Part shown: one piece after another, positions 27,703 through 37,558 of the stretch
Layout of the letters: every line of letters starts with the position of its first letter
How positions within the stretch are numbered: position 1 is the stretch's first letter
DNA from: Bacillus sp. FJAT-27445
Lineage (GTDB): Bacteria > Bacillota > Bacilli > Bacillales > Cytobacillaceae
Direction: 5' to 3'
Assembly: GCF_001510665.1 (NCBI RefSeq)
Contig: NZ_LMTI01000003.1
Span: 354,854 to 418,853 of the forward strand
DNA: 64,000 nucleotides
The notes under the pieces: generated by a model
Database searches by the model: none
What the model saw: only the letters and a program-made list of their open reading frames with translations
What the model was told of the DNA's origin: nothing
Translations under genes and position numbers: made by a program

Positions 27703-29226
27703 TTATTTCGAAACAGTCGTTCCTTTGAAGTAGTGAGTAACGATTTGCTCTGCGGTGTAGCCTCTTTCAGCAAATCCCTTGGCTCCGTATTGGCTCATGC
27801 CGATACGGTGGCCCCAGCCTTTTCCGGTCACGGTGATTTCGGAAATGCCGGATCCTTCGCTGGAAACGACGCCTCCGGAGGTTTGGATTGTGACCCCTGA
27901 CCCATCAAGTGTTACGGTTCCTTGTGGAGTCTGTACAGTGTAGCCTTTCAAGGTCTCGATAGCTGTCGTCCCGGTTGATGTTTGGACGGACATAGCCGCG
28001 GTTTCCCTCTTTACAGTAATGTCAAACCAGTTTGAGTACAGAATATTATAGGCACCCGGGTTGTTAAGCGGGAATAGCTGCCTGATTTGCTGCTCATTAC
28101 CGGTTTTGGTCATTGTTCCAGCGGATGTTTCAATTGTAACTGCCTTGACTTCCCCATTAGCCCCGGTTTTGGAAAGGCTAATATCGTATAGAGTGGCTGT
28201 TATCGGATAGCCGAACGATTTTAAGATCGTGGAAGCGGGAAAGGTTTCCGTCCACGAATTATACTTTGATGTTTCATATGGGTCATCAACGGAAACAAGA
28301 TACGGATAATAGGATTGGTTTGATCTCCAGACATCGCCTACGTTTGCTGTTTTCCCGCCACTTGTGGAAAAGAAGTACGTTTCGGCCACTTTTCCATCGT
28401 ATTTTACTAAAAGGCCTTCGGTTTCCTTGATGGCCGCGTTCGACCTTGGATCCTCAGCTGTATAGCCGCGGTATACCTGGCTAGCAGCAGTATTGGTCAA
28501 AGCCCTTATCCTTGTTGCATACGTCCGCGCGACGATTGCCTGCGCCTTTAGGGCTTCCTTGTGCCAGGAAGCGGGCATTTCGCTCGGGACAACGCCTTTA
28601 AGATAATCCTCCATCCCGAGTGTGTTCAAAACTTCAACCTTTGAGCCGTTTGGCTTAAGGAAAAAGCTGCCTCGGTACGTCGTTGTGTTATTGATTCTTG
28701 TAAGCGACTCGGAGGGAGCGTCAATGAGATTTATATACGTAAACGGCACCCAGCCTGTCTTTCCGGCCGCGGATACCCTGTACCATACCTGTCCCTGGGA
28801 GTTTGTAATCTCCTCAAGGAAATCGGCCGTGTCGTTTGCCTGGAAGGTATGGATGACATCATAGCTGGTCGAAGCACCGCGCCTCATGTCGGTTTCATAG
28901 GTGAAAAAAGCAATTTTTTTGGTTGAAGAAACCTCCTGGAGATCGAATCCCTTGGCGGAAGTCCCGCTGAATCCGGTGTACGCAACGGTTACGCCCGCCG
29001 TATCCTTTTTTACCGAAATGGTCGTTCCCGGGGGGATAACCTGGGCTTTTCCAGTATCTTTGTTAACAACCTGGTACGTACCATTCAGAGCCATAGGAAA
29101 GCTCGACGCAAGGAAAATCGAGACATCGACTTTATTTTGGTACTGAACAGGCTCGGCAGCTTCTCCTGTCTGCGGAAAGGCGGTTACTAAAAGCAGGAGG
29201 CAAAGGAACGGATAAAGTTTTTTCAA
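27703..29226 (-). CDS. SpoIID/LytB-domain secreted protein with SH3 region
   Basis: A 507-aa exported protein. It starts with TTG one base after the stop of the preceding gene and has AGGTGAAG upstream. The signal peptide ends near GEA/AE. Residues about 105-165 form a bacterial SH3-like domain (RRGASTSYDVI ... GWVPFTYI), and the rest is a SpoIID domain with GVVPSEMPASWH, AQAIVARTYA and the final GWGHRIGMSQYGAKGFAERG. SpoIID proteins are lytic transglycosylases in sporulation; LytB, the vegetative member in B. subtilis, enhances the LytC amidase. The glutamate of PSEMP is the candidate catalytic residue. It is the third gene of an amidase operon, in the same order as lytB relative to lytC partners. 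Confidence 0.88.
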   Translation of the reverse strand: MKKLYPFLCLLLLVTAFPQTGEAAEPVQYQNKVDVSIFLASSFPMALNGTYQVVNKDTGKAQVIPPGTTISVKKDTAGVTVAYTGFSGTSAKGFDLQEVSSTKKIAFFTYETDMRRGASTSYDVIHTFQANDTADFLEEITNSQGQVWYRVSAAGKTGWVPFTYINLIDAPSESLTRINNTTTYRGSFFLKPNGSKVEVLNTLGMEDYLKGVVPSEMPASWHKEALKAQAIVARTYATRIRALTNTAASQVYRGYTAEDPRSNAAIKETEGLLVKYDGKVAETYFFSTSGGKTANVGDVWRSNQSYYPYLVSVDDPYETSKYNSWTETFPASTILKSFGYPITATLYDISLSKTGANGEVKAVTIETSAGTMTKTGNEQQIRQLFPLNNPGAYNILYSNWFDITVKRETAAMSVQTSTGTTAIETLKGYTVQTPQGTVTLDGSGVTIQTSGGVVSSEGSGISEITVTGKGWGHRIGMSQYGAKGFAERGYTAEQIVTHYFKGTTVSK

Positions 29227-29227
29227 C

Positions 29228-29941
29228 TTACTTCACCTCGCCAAGGGTGCTGCTCATCCAGCCCCGGACTCCGGCGGAGGTTTCTACGTTGTACCAAGTT
29301 TCCCCTAAGGAGTTTGTGAATGTGTTCAAGTATTTTAGCGTTGTTCCCGCCTTAATTGTTGCCAGGATCGGATAACCTGTCGAGGCACCTTTGCGGATAT
29401 TTGCTTCCGATTTAACTGTTACAGTCGTTGGAGCGGTTACAGCCGGCTTTGTTGTCGATACATCTCCAGAGAACACCCATCCTAGTATGCTAGGTGTTAC
29501 TTCAATCCTGTACCATAGTCCGGTAGCTACTGTTACCGAGCCGACCACTTTTAGGGAACTCCCAGCTGGTTTGGAGGCAAGGATTTTATATTTAGTGGAT
29601 GCGCCTGACCGGATGTCGACAGAACTCTTCGCATAAACGGTTGAAGGCAGCTGCCCTTCAGCAGGCGGCGGTGGCGGCGCAGGTGTCTGGTTGCCGATTT
29701 GAGTTTTCAGGCTTTCAATTTCCTGCTGCTGTTTTGCAATTTTCGCTTCTAGATCTGCTGTTTTTGTTTGAAGCCCGGTTATTTTCGTATTTAATGGATT
29801 CAGCTGGGATGTTACCCAATCAACGCTCGCCAGGACGACATTCCCGGATGCGTTCATGCCCATAGGTGTAACGATAACCGCGCCTGCGCCAATCCCAAGT
29901 GCGATCGCACCTGCGGCAATTAGTTTTTTCGTTCGTTTCAT
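29228..29941 (-). CDS. Secreted coiled-coil protein with two SH3b domains
   Basis: A 237-aa exported protein: an N-terminal hydrophobic signal or anchor (residues about 7-27), a coiled coil (about 45-83, LNTKITGLQTKTADLEAKIA), a proline stretch (PPPPPAEG) and two bacterial SH3 domains (about 100-160 and 170-237), each with the R-x-G-A-S-T-x-Y signature. The second has the FTNSLGETWYNVETSAGVRGW core that recurs in the amidase upstream. It could bridge peptidoglycan and partner enzymes. It lies between the amidase and the SpoIID protein, where B. subtilis has the LytA lipoprotein, and is unrelated to LytA in sequence as far as can be seen. Confidence 0.82.
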   Translation of the reverse strand: MKRTKKLIAAGAIALGIGAGAVIVTPMGMNASGNVVLASVDWVTSQLNPLNTKITGLQTKTADLEAKIAKQQQEIESLKTQIGNQTPAPPPPPAEGQLPSTVYAKSSVDIRSGASTKYKILASKPAGSSLKVVGSVTVATGLWYRIEVTPSILGWVFSGDVSTTKPAVTAPTTVTVKSEANIRKGASTGYPILATIKAGTTLKYLNTFTNSLGETWYNVETSAGVRGWMSSTLGEVK

Positions 29942-29969
29942 TCGTTGAAACCCCCTGTATACAAGTTTA

Positions 29970-30016
29970 AGAGAAAATGATAAGGGTAAAAATAAAAAGA
30001 CCCTATCATTTTCTCT
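29970..30016. repeat. Long intercistronic stem-loop between the amidase and SH3 genes
   Basis: AGAGAAAATGATAAGGGT (29970-29987) and ACCCTATCATTTTCTCT (30000-30016) pair over 17 bases with one bulge. There is no T run on the minus strand directly after it, so it may partially terminate or protect the upstream mRNA. Confidence 0.6.
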
Positions 30017-30088
30017 GGAAGACTAGCATTGTATGAAAGCCGTAAACCGGCGATTGTTAATTGCTTCTAATTTAGTTGCCTGCGGTGT

Positions 30089-32119
30089 CTACAGATTGCT
30101 GAAATACTCTTCAAGCCCTTTACGGATTCCAATTGCCGAGTTTTTCTTAAACGTGTCGGAACGTAAAAGAGATTCTTCGGTCCTATTCGAAATGAAGGCG
30201 AGTTCAATCAGGATGCTTGGCAGCTCGTTCATCCTGTTGACATAGAATTCCTGCTCCTTGACACCCCTGCTTGGTGTTCCAATCGACGAAATAAGATTTT
30301 TTTGGATGTCATCTGCCATAGCCGCGCTTTTAACGCCATTGAAGTTGACAGTCCTATTGTAATACGTTTCCGTTCCTCTTGGCGAAGCAGATGTGTTGGC
30401 ATTAGTATGAAGGCTGATAAACGCATCATAGTCTGAAGCGTTTGCGATTGCTGTCCTCTGTGAAAGTTCGAGGAATACATCAGTCATACGGGTCATGAAG
30501 ACGATTGCCCCTTGGCTTTCCAATTCCTTTTTTAAGAGGAGGCCAGTTGAAAGGACAACATCTTTTTCACGCAATCCGGTTGGCCCGATTGCACCTGGAT
30601 CCTTGCCGCCATGCCCTGGGTCCAGAAGGATTTTTTTGCCGTACAGCCCAGTTTGCATGACTTTAATTGAAACCTCGGTCTTGCTGTTCCGGATTGTGAA
30701 TGTGTACCCCGGCTGGAAGTTCAGAACTGCCGTCTTTTCCGCAGCCCCTGAATTCTGTACGGTAACCGATTCGATTCCGGGCACGATTTCCTTAGGCGTT
30801 TCAACATCTGTCAGGCCGCCGTACAGTTTCAGCTGGTTGCCTGATGTTGAATATTTAAACTTGTAGTTGGACGACTTTTTCCAGACGAGATAATAGTCTC
30901 CGTTCCTGATTTCAAAGGTTGGCGTTGAAAGCTTTCTTATCGTAAGGGAAGTAGGGGAGGTCGTTGATTTGTCTACCCAACCGCGAATTCCCGTCGAGGT
31001 TTCGACATTCAGCCAGCCGTTCAGCTCGTTCAGGACCGTCACGACCTCGTTTTCTTTCAGATACGCATTCGCAGAGTAGTTTGTCGAAGCTCCGCGCCTG
31101 ACGACTGCCTTGTTCATTGCGTAAACGTATTTAATTTCGCTTTTTGAAGTGACAAGTTCATTTTTCGGAACCCAGCCGGCAACCCCTGTGGACGTCTTAA
31201 CATTTAGCCAGGTTTGCCCAAGGGAATTCGTAAATTCTTGTAAAAAAGTAACTGTGCTTAAATAACCGAGCTTTTGCTTTATTTTATATTGATAGCTGGC
31301 CCCGGAATACAAGGAAGTATTCCTTGTAGCGACATATCTTGTAGGAGACGTGTAGACAGGCTGTTGCGAAACGACTGACTCGTGCACCCAGAAGTTCTTG
31401 TTGGATGGAGTCAGTGCTTTGTACCATACATCCCCGTCGGTATCTGCCTGCTGCTCAAGTGCCTTAAGCATTGTGCCTTTCGGATAAGCTTCCATCACTT
31501 CATGTTCCATGGAAGGGCCGTTGCGTACATTCGCGGAATCGACACTTACATATAAAGGCATGTCCAAAGCCTGAATGGTACTCATCAGTGTGGCGGGAAT
31601 CCAGCCGGCAACTGTCGGGGTTGCTTGGACCCGGAGCCAAACTTCACCTGTTGCAGATGTGTGTGTTGCCAGGACAGGTACTTTCGCATTAAAGGAAAGA
31701 TAGGCGTTTACCGTATAGAAGAGTGCTGCTCCCCGTCTAACCTCAGCGTTGTTTACCGTTGTGTAAACATCCGACCCAATTGCAGGTACTCCGTTTCCAG
31801 GCTCGGGAGCCGAAGGAACGGGTAATGGCGTTTCTTCAGTACGCTTTTTGAATTGGCTGGCAGGTGCCCAGCCTTTAAGTGATCCAAGGTCAACCCTATA
31901 CCATAATTGGCCAAGGGAATTAGTAAATTGGTCAATGACTGTAACTTTTTGGCCTGAGGTTATAAAAGTAACGACCGGATAATTCACGGTAGCCCCTTTA
32001 TGTATTTCTACTCTCTCGGCTGTAGTTAACTTGGTTGGCAATCGTAACTCTTCTGCTCCAGCGAGGACAGGAAACAGAACCGTTGTTGCAAGGACAGAAG
32101 AGGCTAAAAACTTTTTCAC
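30089..32119 (-). CDS. N-acetylmuramoyl-L-alanine amidase with five SH3b domains
   Basis: A 676-aa exported zinc amidase that cleaves the MurNAc-L-Ala bond of peptidoglycan. The start is GTG 32119 with GGAGGG eleven bases before it; the frame continues to 32194 but the extra 25 residues have no site and would bury the signal peptide (VKKFLASS ... GAEE). After the signal come five SH3b repeats (about residues 32-400), each with an R-x-G-A-S/T-x-Y core, then an AMIN-like beta domain (about 400-490) and the Amidase_3 domain (about 500-676) with DPGHGG, the MTRMTD turn, SLHTNA and the catalytic IELAFISN glutamate. LytC of B. subtilis has CWB2 repeats instead of SH3b. It heads the operon. Confidence 0.92.
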   Translation of the reverse strand: MKKFLASSVLATTVLFPVLAGAEELRLPTKLTTAERVEIHKGATVNYPVVTFITSGQKVTVIDQFTNSLGQLWYRVDLGSLKGWAPASQFKKRTEETPLPVPSAPEPGNGVPAIGSDVYTTVNNAEVRRGAALFYTVNAYLSFNAKVPVLATHTSATGEVWLRVQATPTVAGWIPATLMSTIQALDMPLYVSVDSANVRNGPSMEHEVMEAYPKGTMLKALEQQADTDGDVWYKALTPSNKNFWVHESVVSQQPVYTSPTRYVATRNTSLYSGASYQYKIKQKLGYLSTVTFLQEFTNSLGQTWLNVKTSTGVAGWVPKNELVTSKSEIKYVYAMNKAVVRRGASTNYSANAYLKENEVVTVLNELNGWLNVETSTGIRGWVDKSTTSPTSLTIRKLSTPTFEIRNGDYYLVWKKSSNYKFKYSTSGNQLKLYGGLTDVETPKEIVPGIESVTVQNSGAAEKTAVLNFQPGYTFTIRNSKTEVSIKVMQTGLYGKKILLDPGHGGKDPGAIGPTGLREKDVVLSTGLLLKKELESQGAIVFMTRMTDVFLELSQRTAIANASDYDAFISLHTNANTSASPRGTETYYNRTVNFNGVKSAAMADDIQKNLISSIGTPSRGVKEQEFYVNRMNELPSILIELAFISNRTEESLLRSDTFKKNSAIGIRKGLEEYFSNL

Positions 32120-32329
32120 GTTATCGTTATCCCTCCATCGACATTCAGATTCATTAACTATTCTAGCGGAATTTGTCAAACTTTCCAATGCCAATAAAGT
32201 TCTATTTTGCCAGAATGGGAGTTTTCTGGTTCATCTGGAAAGGTGCATGCTGAATGAAAAATTGCGGTACATAAAGGTTTTGGTGGTAAAAAGAACTGGC
32301 TTTAGAGGAATAATTTACCGGTTGTTTCG

Positions 32330-32364
32330 ATACAAAAAAGCTTCCGCCAAGATGGCGAAAGCTT
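32330..32364 (-). terminator. Terminator of the LCP-ligase gene
   Basis: AAGCTTCCGCCA (32338-32349) pairs with TGGCGAAAGCTT (32353-32364) with one G-U pair. On the minus strand it is followed by a T run. It lies 53 bases beyond the lcp stop; the rest of the interval to the amidase start shows nothing firm. Confidence 0.85.
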
Positions 32365-32417
32365 TCTATCGTGAATCTATCCTAGCAGGGGAAAATATAT
32401 CCGGGAAGGTTCCCGGT

Positions 32418-33461
32418 TTACTCATTCCCGCTATACTCACCGTCATCAAGTCCGGCTGCGGCTGCGGAATTTGCTGAACTGGAGCCCGCCAATGAAGAAG
32501 AACTTCCAGTCCCGTCACCGAGTGCCTGTGTAAGAAGAGTGTTGATTTGGGCAAGGGACTCCTCGTCTGGGATGAAATAAGCCCCATTGTTGATCGTCCG
32601 GTCTTCGCCTTCAATTTTAAGGTTCTCGATAGGCGTGTTTTTAAGCTTTGAATAGAGTTTTACAAAACTTGCGAACTTTGATGGAGGGATATTCGTCTTT
32701 ACGTTTTTCCCCATATCATCTATTAAGTTATCAATCTTGGTGATGGATGTGAATGAGGTGCCCTTATCAATGATCGCTTTTATTACCTGCTGCTGGCGCT
32801 CATTTCGGCCATGGTCGCCTCTAGGGTCAGTTTTCCTCATCCGAACATAGGCGAGTGCTTCATTCCCGTTCAGTTCCATTTCGCCTTGATAATAGGTTTT
32901 CCACTTCAGGCTACCGGTCAGCTGCGCTTTAAAGGTAAATGGAACATCTACCTTTACGCCACTCAGCGTATCGACAACATCCTCGAATCCATCGAAATTG
33001 GTGGTAATATAGTAATCGATTGGCACATCTATCAGACTCTTGACTGCCTTAATGGTCGTTTCAATTCCCCCATTTCCATAGGAATGGGTAATCTTTGTTT
33101 TGTACCCTACTTCATCGATATAGAGCCTTGTGTCACGAGGGATGCTAACCATGTAAATTTTCTCGGTCTTGGGATTGACGGTCGCGAGCATTAGGACGTC
33201 CGAACGTTCCCCGCCCTCCTGGCTTTCAATGCCGACAAGCAGGACAGTGAATGGATCTTTTGTGACCGCGACATCAGGGGCTTTCTTATCGGACTCAAGC
33301 TGATGGTAGATGTTTTTTGAAGCTTTTTGGGTACTATACAAAATTTCATATGCAAAAAAAGAAACGGTTCCGATTACAAGAAATGCAATGAGCAATGCGA
33401 TGATGCGGAAAGTCCGTTTTTTTCGTATTTTCTTCCTTTTTAGCCTTGTATTCTCAATCAT
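32418..33461 (-). CDS. LytR-CpsA-Psr (LCP) family glycopolymer-wall ligase (TagU-like)
   Basis: A 347-aa membrane-anchored LCP protein that transfers undecaprenyl-linked teichoic acid or polysaccharide to peptidoglycan. It has an Arg/Lys-rich cytosolic N-terminus, one membrane segment (about residues 19-41) and the LCP domain (about 70-250) with LLVGIESQEGG, RSDVLMLATVNP, VSIPRDTRLYI and RMRKTDPRGDHGRNERQQ, the arginines that bind the lipid pyrophosphate. A Ser/Ala/Gly-rich tail ends the protein. It faces the same way as the amidase operon, as tagU (lytR) and lytABC are neighbours in B. subtilis. It is a likely final step for the polymer made by the 13.5-26.8 kb locus, though this is inferred. 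Confidence 0.92.
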   Translation of the reverse strand: MIENTRLKRKKIRKKRTFRIIALLIAFLVIGTVSFFAYEILYSTQKASKNIYHQLESDKKAPDVAVTKDPFTVLLVGIESQEGGERSDVLMLATVNPKTEKIYMVSIPRDTRLYIDEVGYKTKITHSYGNGGIETTIKAVKSLIDVPIDYYITTNFDGFEDVVDTLSGVKVDVPFTFKAQLTGSLKWKTYYQGEMELNGNEALAYVRMRKTDPRGDHGRNERQQQVIKAIIDKGTSFTSITKIDNLIDDMGKNVKTNIPPSKFASFVKLYSKLKNTPIENLKIEGEDRTINNGAYFIPDEESLAQINTLLTQALGDGTGSSSSLAGSSSANSAAAAGLDDGEYSGNE

Positions 33462-33550
33462 GGGGAATCCTCACTTCAGTCGAAATAATGAACTAAAATA
33501 CTTGCGGCAATACTTTATTTTATAGTAATTTCCAACTAGAGTAAATAGGA

Positions 33551-34192
33551 TTATTTTTCAATCCAGTCTTTTTCCAAATAAGTCATTCCACCCTTTGTAA
33601 TAGAGGCCTGGCCATTTGTCAGCTCTGTTACCCAGGCGGTAAACACGTCTGCTTCATTTTCCTTCACAAAAACGTCGAAAATAGCTTTTTCGGCATAGTC
33701 CACACCATTCAGAACGTATGGAGCATTCCTCAGTTCATTCTCAAGTTTCCCAATCCATGTATAATTGACCGAAACCTTCATGCTTTGCGTCAGGATCCGT
33801 TCAACAATACCGGCAGCATTCAATCCTTCCGATGCCGCTTTTCCATAGGCGCGGATTAAACCTCCCGCACCAAGCTTGATTCCGCCGAAGTATCTTGTCA
33901 CGACGATGACAGTGTCCTTCAACTTCCTCTTTTTCAATACTTCCAGAATGGGAACGCCTGCTGTGCCGCTAGGTTCGCCGTCATCATTTGCTTTTTGGAT
34001 CTGATCATTTTCACCAATCAGGTAGGCAGAACAGTTATGGGTTGCATCCCGATGAATCCGCTTAATTTCCGCAATGAATTCCTGCGCCTCTGCTTCGGAC
34101 TGCGCGCGGGCGGAATGTGCTATAAACCGAGACTTTTCGATGATAATTTCATTGGTGCCGGTTTGTTTCACTGTACGATAAACAGCAAGCAT
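33551..34192 (-). CDS. yvyE: YvyE/YigZ (IMPACT) family protein
   Basis: A 213-aa cytosolic protein of the UPF0029/IMPACT family with N-terminal motifs FIAHSARAQSEAEAQ and the central NDDGEPSGTAGVPIL and GGIKLGAGGLIRAYGKA signatures. Bacterial members are linked to translation or ribosome stress by their similarity to eukaryotic IMPACT; the exact activity is unsettled. The start has AAAGGAG nine bases upstream. Its position beside lcp and divergent from degS is conserved with B. subtilis. Confidence 0.92.
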   Translation of the reverse strand: MLAVYRTVKQTGTNEIIIEKSRFIAHSARAQSEAEAQEFIAEIKRIHRDATHNCSAYLIGENDQIQKANDDGEPSGTAGVPILEVLKKRKLKDTVIVVTRYFGGIKLGAGGLIRAYGKAASEGLNAAGIVERILTQSMKVSVNYTWIGKLENELRNAPYVLNGVDYAEKAIFDVFVKENEADVFTAWVTELTNGQASITKGGMTYLEKDWIEK

Positions 34193-34309
34193 TCCAGTGC
34201 TCCTTTCTATCCTTCTACTTAACTACCCAAAATTTATTATTTCCCAACCTATATTATAGTCCTTTTCAACCAAAAAACTTCAACTATTCAACATTAAAAA
34301 AATTTCTCA

Positions 34310-34318
34310 TGCTATAAT
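34310..34318 (+). promoter_or_regulatory. Extended -10 promoter element in the yvyE-degS interval
   Basis: TGCTATAAT (34310-34318) is a perfect -10 with the TGn extension; no good -35 is seen. It would give a leader of about 280 bases to degS. The 409-base divergent interval is otherwise AT-rich without further recognisable elements. Confidence 0.4.
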
Positions 34319-34601
34319 TATTACGGTTTCTATAGTGTGAATTGGTGCTTACAGAGTGCATTATTTTTCAATTAGTTATAAAATCCTAGTGAAAGTATGT
34401 TTAGACACTTCCCCTATAGGCTAAATGATTTAGATAGAGAAATCAATCGTGAATCAAATTGCCGATTTTTGGTGAAATTCTACTTTTATGCCAATAATAG
34501 ATAGTTTCATTCAAACTTTCACGATAAACTAGGGAAAAGGGCTTGAAATGGCCAGAAGGCCGCCGAGCTCGATACGGAGTTTAGGTGGGGCGGAGAATGT
34601 A

Positions 34602-35750
34602 ATGGGTATAAAGGATTTTGATTCAAAAACACTCGACATCATTCTTGAAAGAATGATTGAATCTGTTGGAAAAAGCAAGGATGAGATTTTCAGAATCAGC
34701 GAGCAATCCAGGACTGATCATGAGATGCTTACATCCGAACTGGCTGAGGTGGAGGAGCTGACAGCCAGGATCATTTTCGAGGGAGACCGGCTTGAGGGCC
34801 AGGTCCGCATCGCACGAGATGTCCTTTCGGAGGTAAGCATGCACTTTAAGGATTATACCGAGGATGAAGTGCGTGGAGCCTACGAAAAAGCTCATCAGCT
34901 GCAGATGGAACTGACTCTGAACAGGCAGATGGAGAAGCAGCTTTGTGAGAGGAAGAAGGATCTGGACCGAAGGATGCGAGGCATTCGGGAAACGATTGAA
35001 CGGGCCGATCACCTCGTCTCACAAATTTCCGTCGTCATGAACTACTTGATGAGCGACCTTAGGGAAATGGGCGAAATCCTTGAGGATGCGAAGCTAAAAC
35101 AGGAATTCGGCATAAAGATTATTGAGGCTCAGGAAGAAGAGCGAAAGAGGCTGTCGCGTGAAATTCATGACGGGCCAGCGCAGATGCTTGCAAATGTAAT
35201 GATGCGCTCAGATTTAATAGAGCGCGTTTATCGCGAAGATGGGCTCGAGGCAGCTTTTGCCGAAATAAAAAGTTTTAAACAGATGGTCAGGACCTCGCTT
35301 TATGAGGTTCGCCGGATCATTTACGATTTGCGTCCAATGGCACTCGATGATCTTGGGCTTGTACCGACCCTCAAAAAGTACCTACGGACGATAGAAGATT
35401 ATTACAAAACGGTTAAAATTACATTTATGAACTTGAAGGATGACCGCCGTCTGCCATCGAATTATGAAGTAGCGCTGTTTAGGCTGATACAGGAGTCAGT
35501 CCAAAATGCGCTAAAGCACGCAGGCGCGGCTGAAATCCAGGTGAAGCTGGAAATTTCGGGAACCTCCGTAACGGTCGTTATAAAAGATGACGGTAGGGGC
35601 TTTGACCCTAGAAAGCGGAAATACAATTCGTTTGGCATAATGGGAATGAAGGAAAGAGTCGACCTTTTGGGGGGCCAGTTTGCCATCTCCTCCAAGCCTG
35701 GTCAGGGAGCCGCAGTGATTATCCAGGTTCCGATTCCGGATGGGAAGTAG
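34602..35750 (+). CDS. degS: DegS, cytosolic sensor histidine kinase
   Basis: A 382-aa soluble kinase that phosphorylates DegU. The ATG at 34602 (MGIKDFDSK) is preferred to 34548 because it matches the length and start of B. subtilis DegS and follows GGAG; the 18-residue extension looks unrelated. The N-terminal half is a long coiled-coil sensor region, followed by HisKA_3 with His189 in [16 protein letters not shown] and a HATPase domain ([28 protein letters not shown]). There are no membrane segments, as expected for DegS. It is followed by degU after 29 bases. The pair controls exoenzymes, competence and motility in B. subtilis. Confidence 0.96.
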   Translation: MGIKDFDSKTLDIILERMIESVGKSKDEIFRISEQSRTDHEMLTSELAEVEELTARIIFEGDRLEGQVRIARDVLSEVSMHFKDYTEDEVRGAYEKAHQLQMELTLNRQMEKQLCERKKDLDRRMRGIRETIERADHLVSQISVVMNYLMSDLREMGEILEDAKLKQEFGIKIIEAQEEERKRLSREIHDGPAQMLANVMMRSDLIERVYREDGLEAAFAEIKSFKQMVRTSLYEVRRIIYDLRPMALDDLGLVPTLKKYLRTIEDYYKTVKITFMNLKDDRRLPSNYEVALFRLIQESVQNALKHAGAAEIQVKLEISGTSVTVVIKDDGRGFDPRKRKYNSFGIMGMKERVDLLGGQFAISSKPGQGAAVIIQVPIPDGK

Positions 35751-35779
35751 TTGGCAGTAGTAACAAGGAGGCGATTGGA

Positions 35780-36466
35780 TTGAAAACGAGAATAGTAATC
35801 ATCGATGACCATCAGCTTTTTCGCGAAGGCGTTAAAAGAATCCTTGAGTTTGAAAAATCCTTCCAGGTAGTGGCGGAAGGCGATGATGGTACGGCGGCGC
35901 TTGATTTAATCAGGGAGCATGACCCCGATGTTGCCATCATGGATATCAATATGCCGACTCTTAATGGAGTTGAGGCTACAGGGCAAGTCATGGAGCGTTA
36001 TCCGGATGCAAAGATTATCATTCTGTCCATCCATGACGATGAAAGTTATGTCATGCATGCGCTCCAGACAGGCGCTCGCGGTTACCTATTGAAAGAAATG
36101 GATGCCGACGCGCTTATCGAGGCCGTCAAGGTCGTTGCCGCTGGCGGTTCCTACCTGCATCCGAAGGTAACACATAACCTGGTTAACGAGTATCGCCGCC
36201 TTGTCGGCTCCGGGGAAGAAAGCGCAGCCGCAGCACTGCAACAGCCGGAGATTCGGCGCCCTCTCCATCTTCTGACGAGAAGGGAGTGCGAGGTGCTTCA
36301 AATGCTGGCGGATGGTAAAAGCAACCGCGGTATCGGTGAGGCCCTTTATATTAGTGAAAAGACAGTTAAAAACCATGTAAGCAATATATTGCAAAAGATG
36401 AATGTGAACGATCGTACTCAGGCTGTCGTTGTTGCAATTAAGAACGGCTGGGTCGAGGTTAAATAA
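35780..36466 (+). CDS. degU: DegU, LuxR-type response regulator
   Basis: A 228-aa response regulator. The start is TTG with AAGGAGG seven bases before. The receiver domain (about 1-120) carries acidic residues Asp9-Asp10, phospho-acceptor Asp55 (VAIMDINMP) and Lys in YLLKEMDAD. The C-terminal LuxR helix-turn-helix (about 160-228) reads [18 protein letters not shown] and [10 protein letters not shown], nearly the same as B. subtilis. It probably regulates the nearby comF genes and the secreted enzymes; in B. subtilis DegU also supports comK expression. Translation start and order with degS are conserved. Confidence 0.97.
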   Translation: MKTRIVIIDDHQLFREGVKRILEFEKSFQVVAEGDDGTAALDLIREHDPDVAIMDINMPTLNGVEATGQVMERYPDAKIIILSIHDDESYVMHALQTGARGYLLKEMDADALIEAVKVVAAGGSYLHPKVTHNLVNEYRRLVGSGEESAAAALQQPEIRRPLHLLTRRECEVLQMLADGKSNRGIGEALYISEKTVKNHVSNILQKMNVNDRTQAVVVAIKNGWVEVK

Positions 36467-36585
36467 CAAACAGGCTGTTGAATAGTAAAAGAATAGCCGA
36501 AGACGTCCGCGCGGTTGCAGGTCTGCATGGGATAGACTTGCGCCCGGTAGGAAGTCCGGACCGTCTGGAACATACATAAGCGAAG

Positions 36586-36615
36586 AGGACACAGGGGAAT
36601 CCCGTGTCCTTTTTG
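36586..36615 (+). terminator. Terminator of degS-degU
   Basis: AGGACAC (36586-36592) pairs with GTGTCCT (36604-36610) and GGG with CCC inside, followed by a T run. It lies 120 bases after degU. Confidence 0.85.
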
Positions 36616-36695
36616 CCATGACTAGGCCGATAGAAAGGTGCACCCTCTTCCTGGTTTCGATACAATGGAAGGATAAAGTTTGAATGGGATGATTA

Positions 36696-37538
36696 ATGAT
36701 GAAAACAGCAGTAGTAACCGATAGTACAGCCTACATACCCCGTGAACTGCGGGAAAAATTGAATATACATATGATTCCGCTTAACGTTATTTTTGCTAAT
36801 GAGGCGTATCAGGAAGAAGTAGAACTTGGTGCCTCCAATTTTTACAAAGAGGTAAAAACGAGGGAACTGCCGACAACCTCCCAGCCGCCAATTGGAAAAT
36901 TTGTCGAGCTATATGAACAGCTTGCCCGGGAATACGATGCAGTCATGAGCATCCATTTGTCGAGCGGGATAAGCGGAACGTATCAAGGCGCTGCCGCAGC
37001 CGGCGGAATGGTCGATGGTCTGAAGCTATACCCGTTCGATTCGGAAATCAGCTGCATGGTCCAGGGCTTCTATGTTATTGAGGCGGCCGAGATGGCCCTG
37101 CGGGGGGAGGAACCGCAAACCATTATAGCCAGGCTTGAAGAAATGAAACAATCAATGCGCGCCTACTTTATGGTTGACGACCTCTCCCACCTTCAGCGCG
37201 GCGGCCGCCTATCAAGCGCACAGGCCCTCATTGGAAGCCTGCTGCAGGTAAAGCCGCTCCTCCATTTCGAAAACAAAAAAATCGTTCCTTTCGAAAAAAT
37301 CCGTACCCGCAAGCGCGCAATGAACCGGATTGTTGAACTTCTCGGTGAATCGGCTTCAGGCGGGGGCCAATACCGCGCATCCATAATCCATGCCAATCGC
37401 GAATCGGAGGCCTATGAGTGGAAACAGGAACTGGAACTGGCCTTTCCCCAAGTCGAATTCACAATAAGTTACTTTGGCGCCGTAATTGGCACCCATCTAG
37501 GTGAGGGGGCCATGGGGATGGGATGGTATAAGAAATAG
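36696..37538 (+). CDS. DegV-family fatty-acid-binding protein
   Basis: A 280-aa DegV/FakB-family protein, which binds a fatty acid and presents it to FakA-type kinases. It has the N-terminal VTDSTAYIPRELREK motif, PTTSQPPIGKF and the LSSGISGTYQGA loop, with DDLSHLQRGGRLSSAQALIGSL style residues that line the acyl pocket. Two possible start ATGs overlap (36696 and 36699); the binding site is weak. It follows degU as in B. subtilis (yviA). No kinase partner is in the window. Confidence 0.93.
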   Translation: MMKTAVVTDSTAYIPRELREKLNIHMIPLNVIFANEAYQEEVELGASNFYKEVKTRELPTTSQPPIGKFVELYEQLAREYDAVMSIHLSSGISGTYQGAAAAGGMVDGLKLYPFDSEISCMVQGFYVIEAAEMALRGEEPQTIIARLEEMKQSMRAYFMVDDLSHLQRGGRLSSAQALIGSLLQVKPLLHFENKKIVPFEKIRTRKRAMNRIVELLGESASGGGQYRASIIHANRESEAYEWKQELELAFPQVEFTISYFGAVIGTHLGEGAMGMGWYKK

Positions 37539-37558
37539 AGATGTTTTGGTTCAATGTG

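Noticed and set aside
36467-36585. GC-rich stretch after degU with GGAAGTCCGGA, which resembles part of RNase P RNA
   Set aside because: The conserved core of RNase P is not present and the stretch is only about 120 bases; it is most likely the 3' untranslated region of degU.
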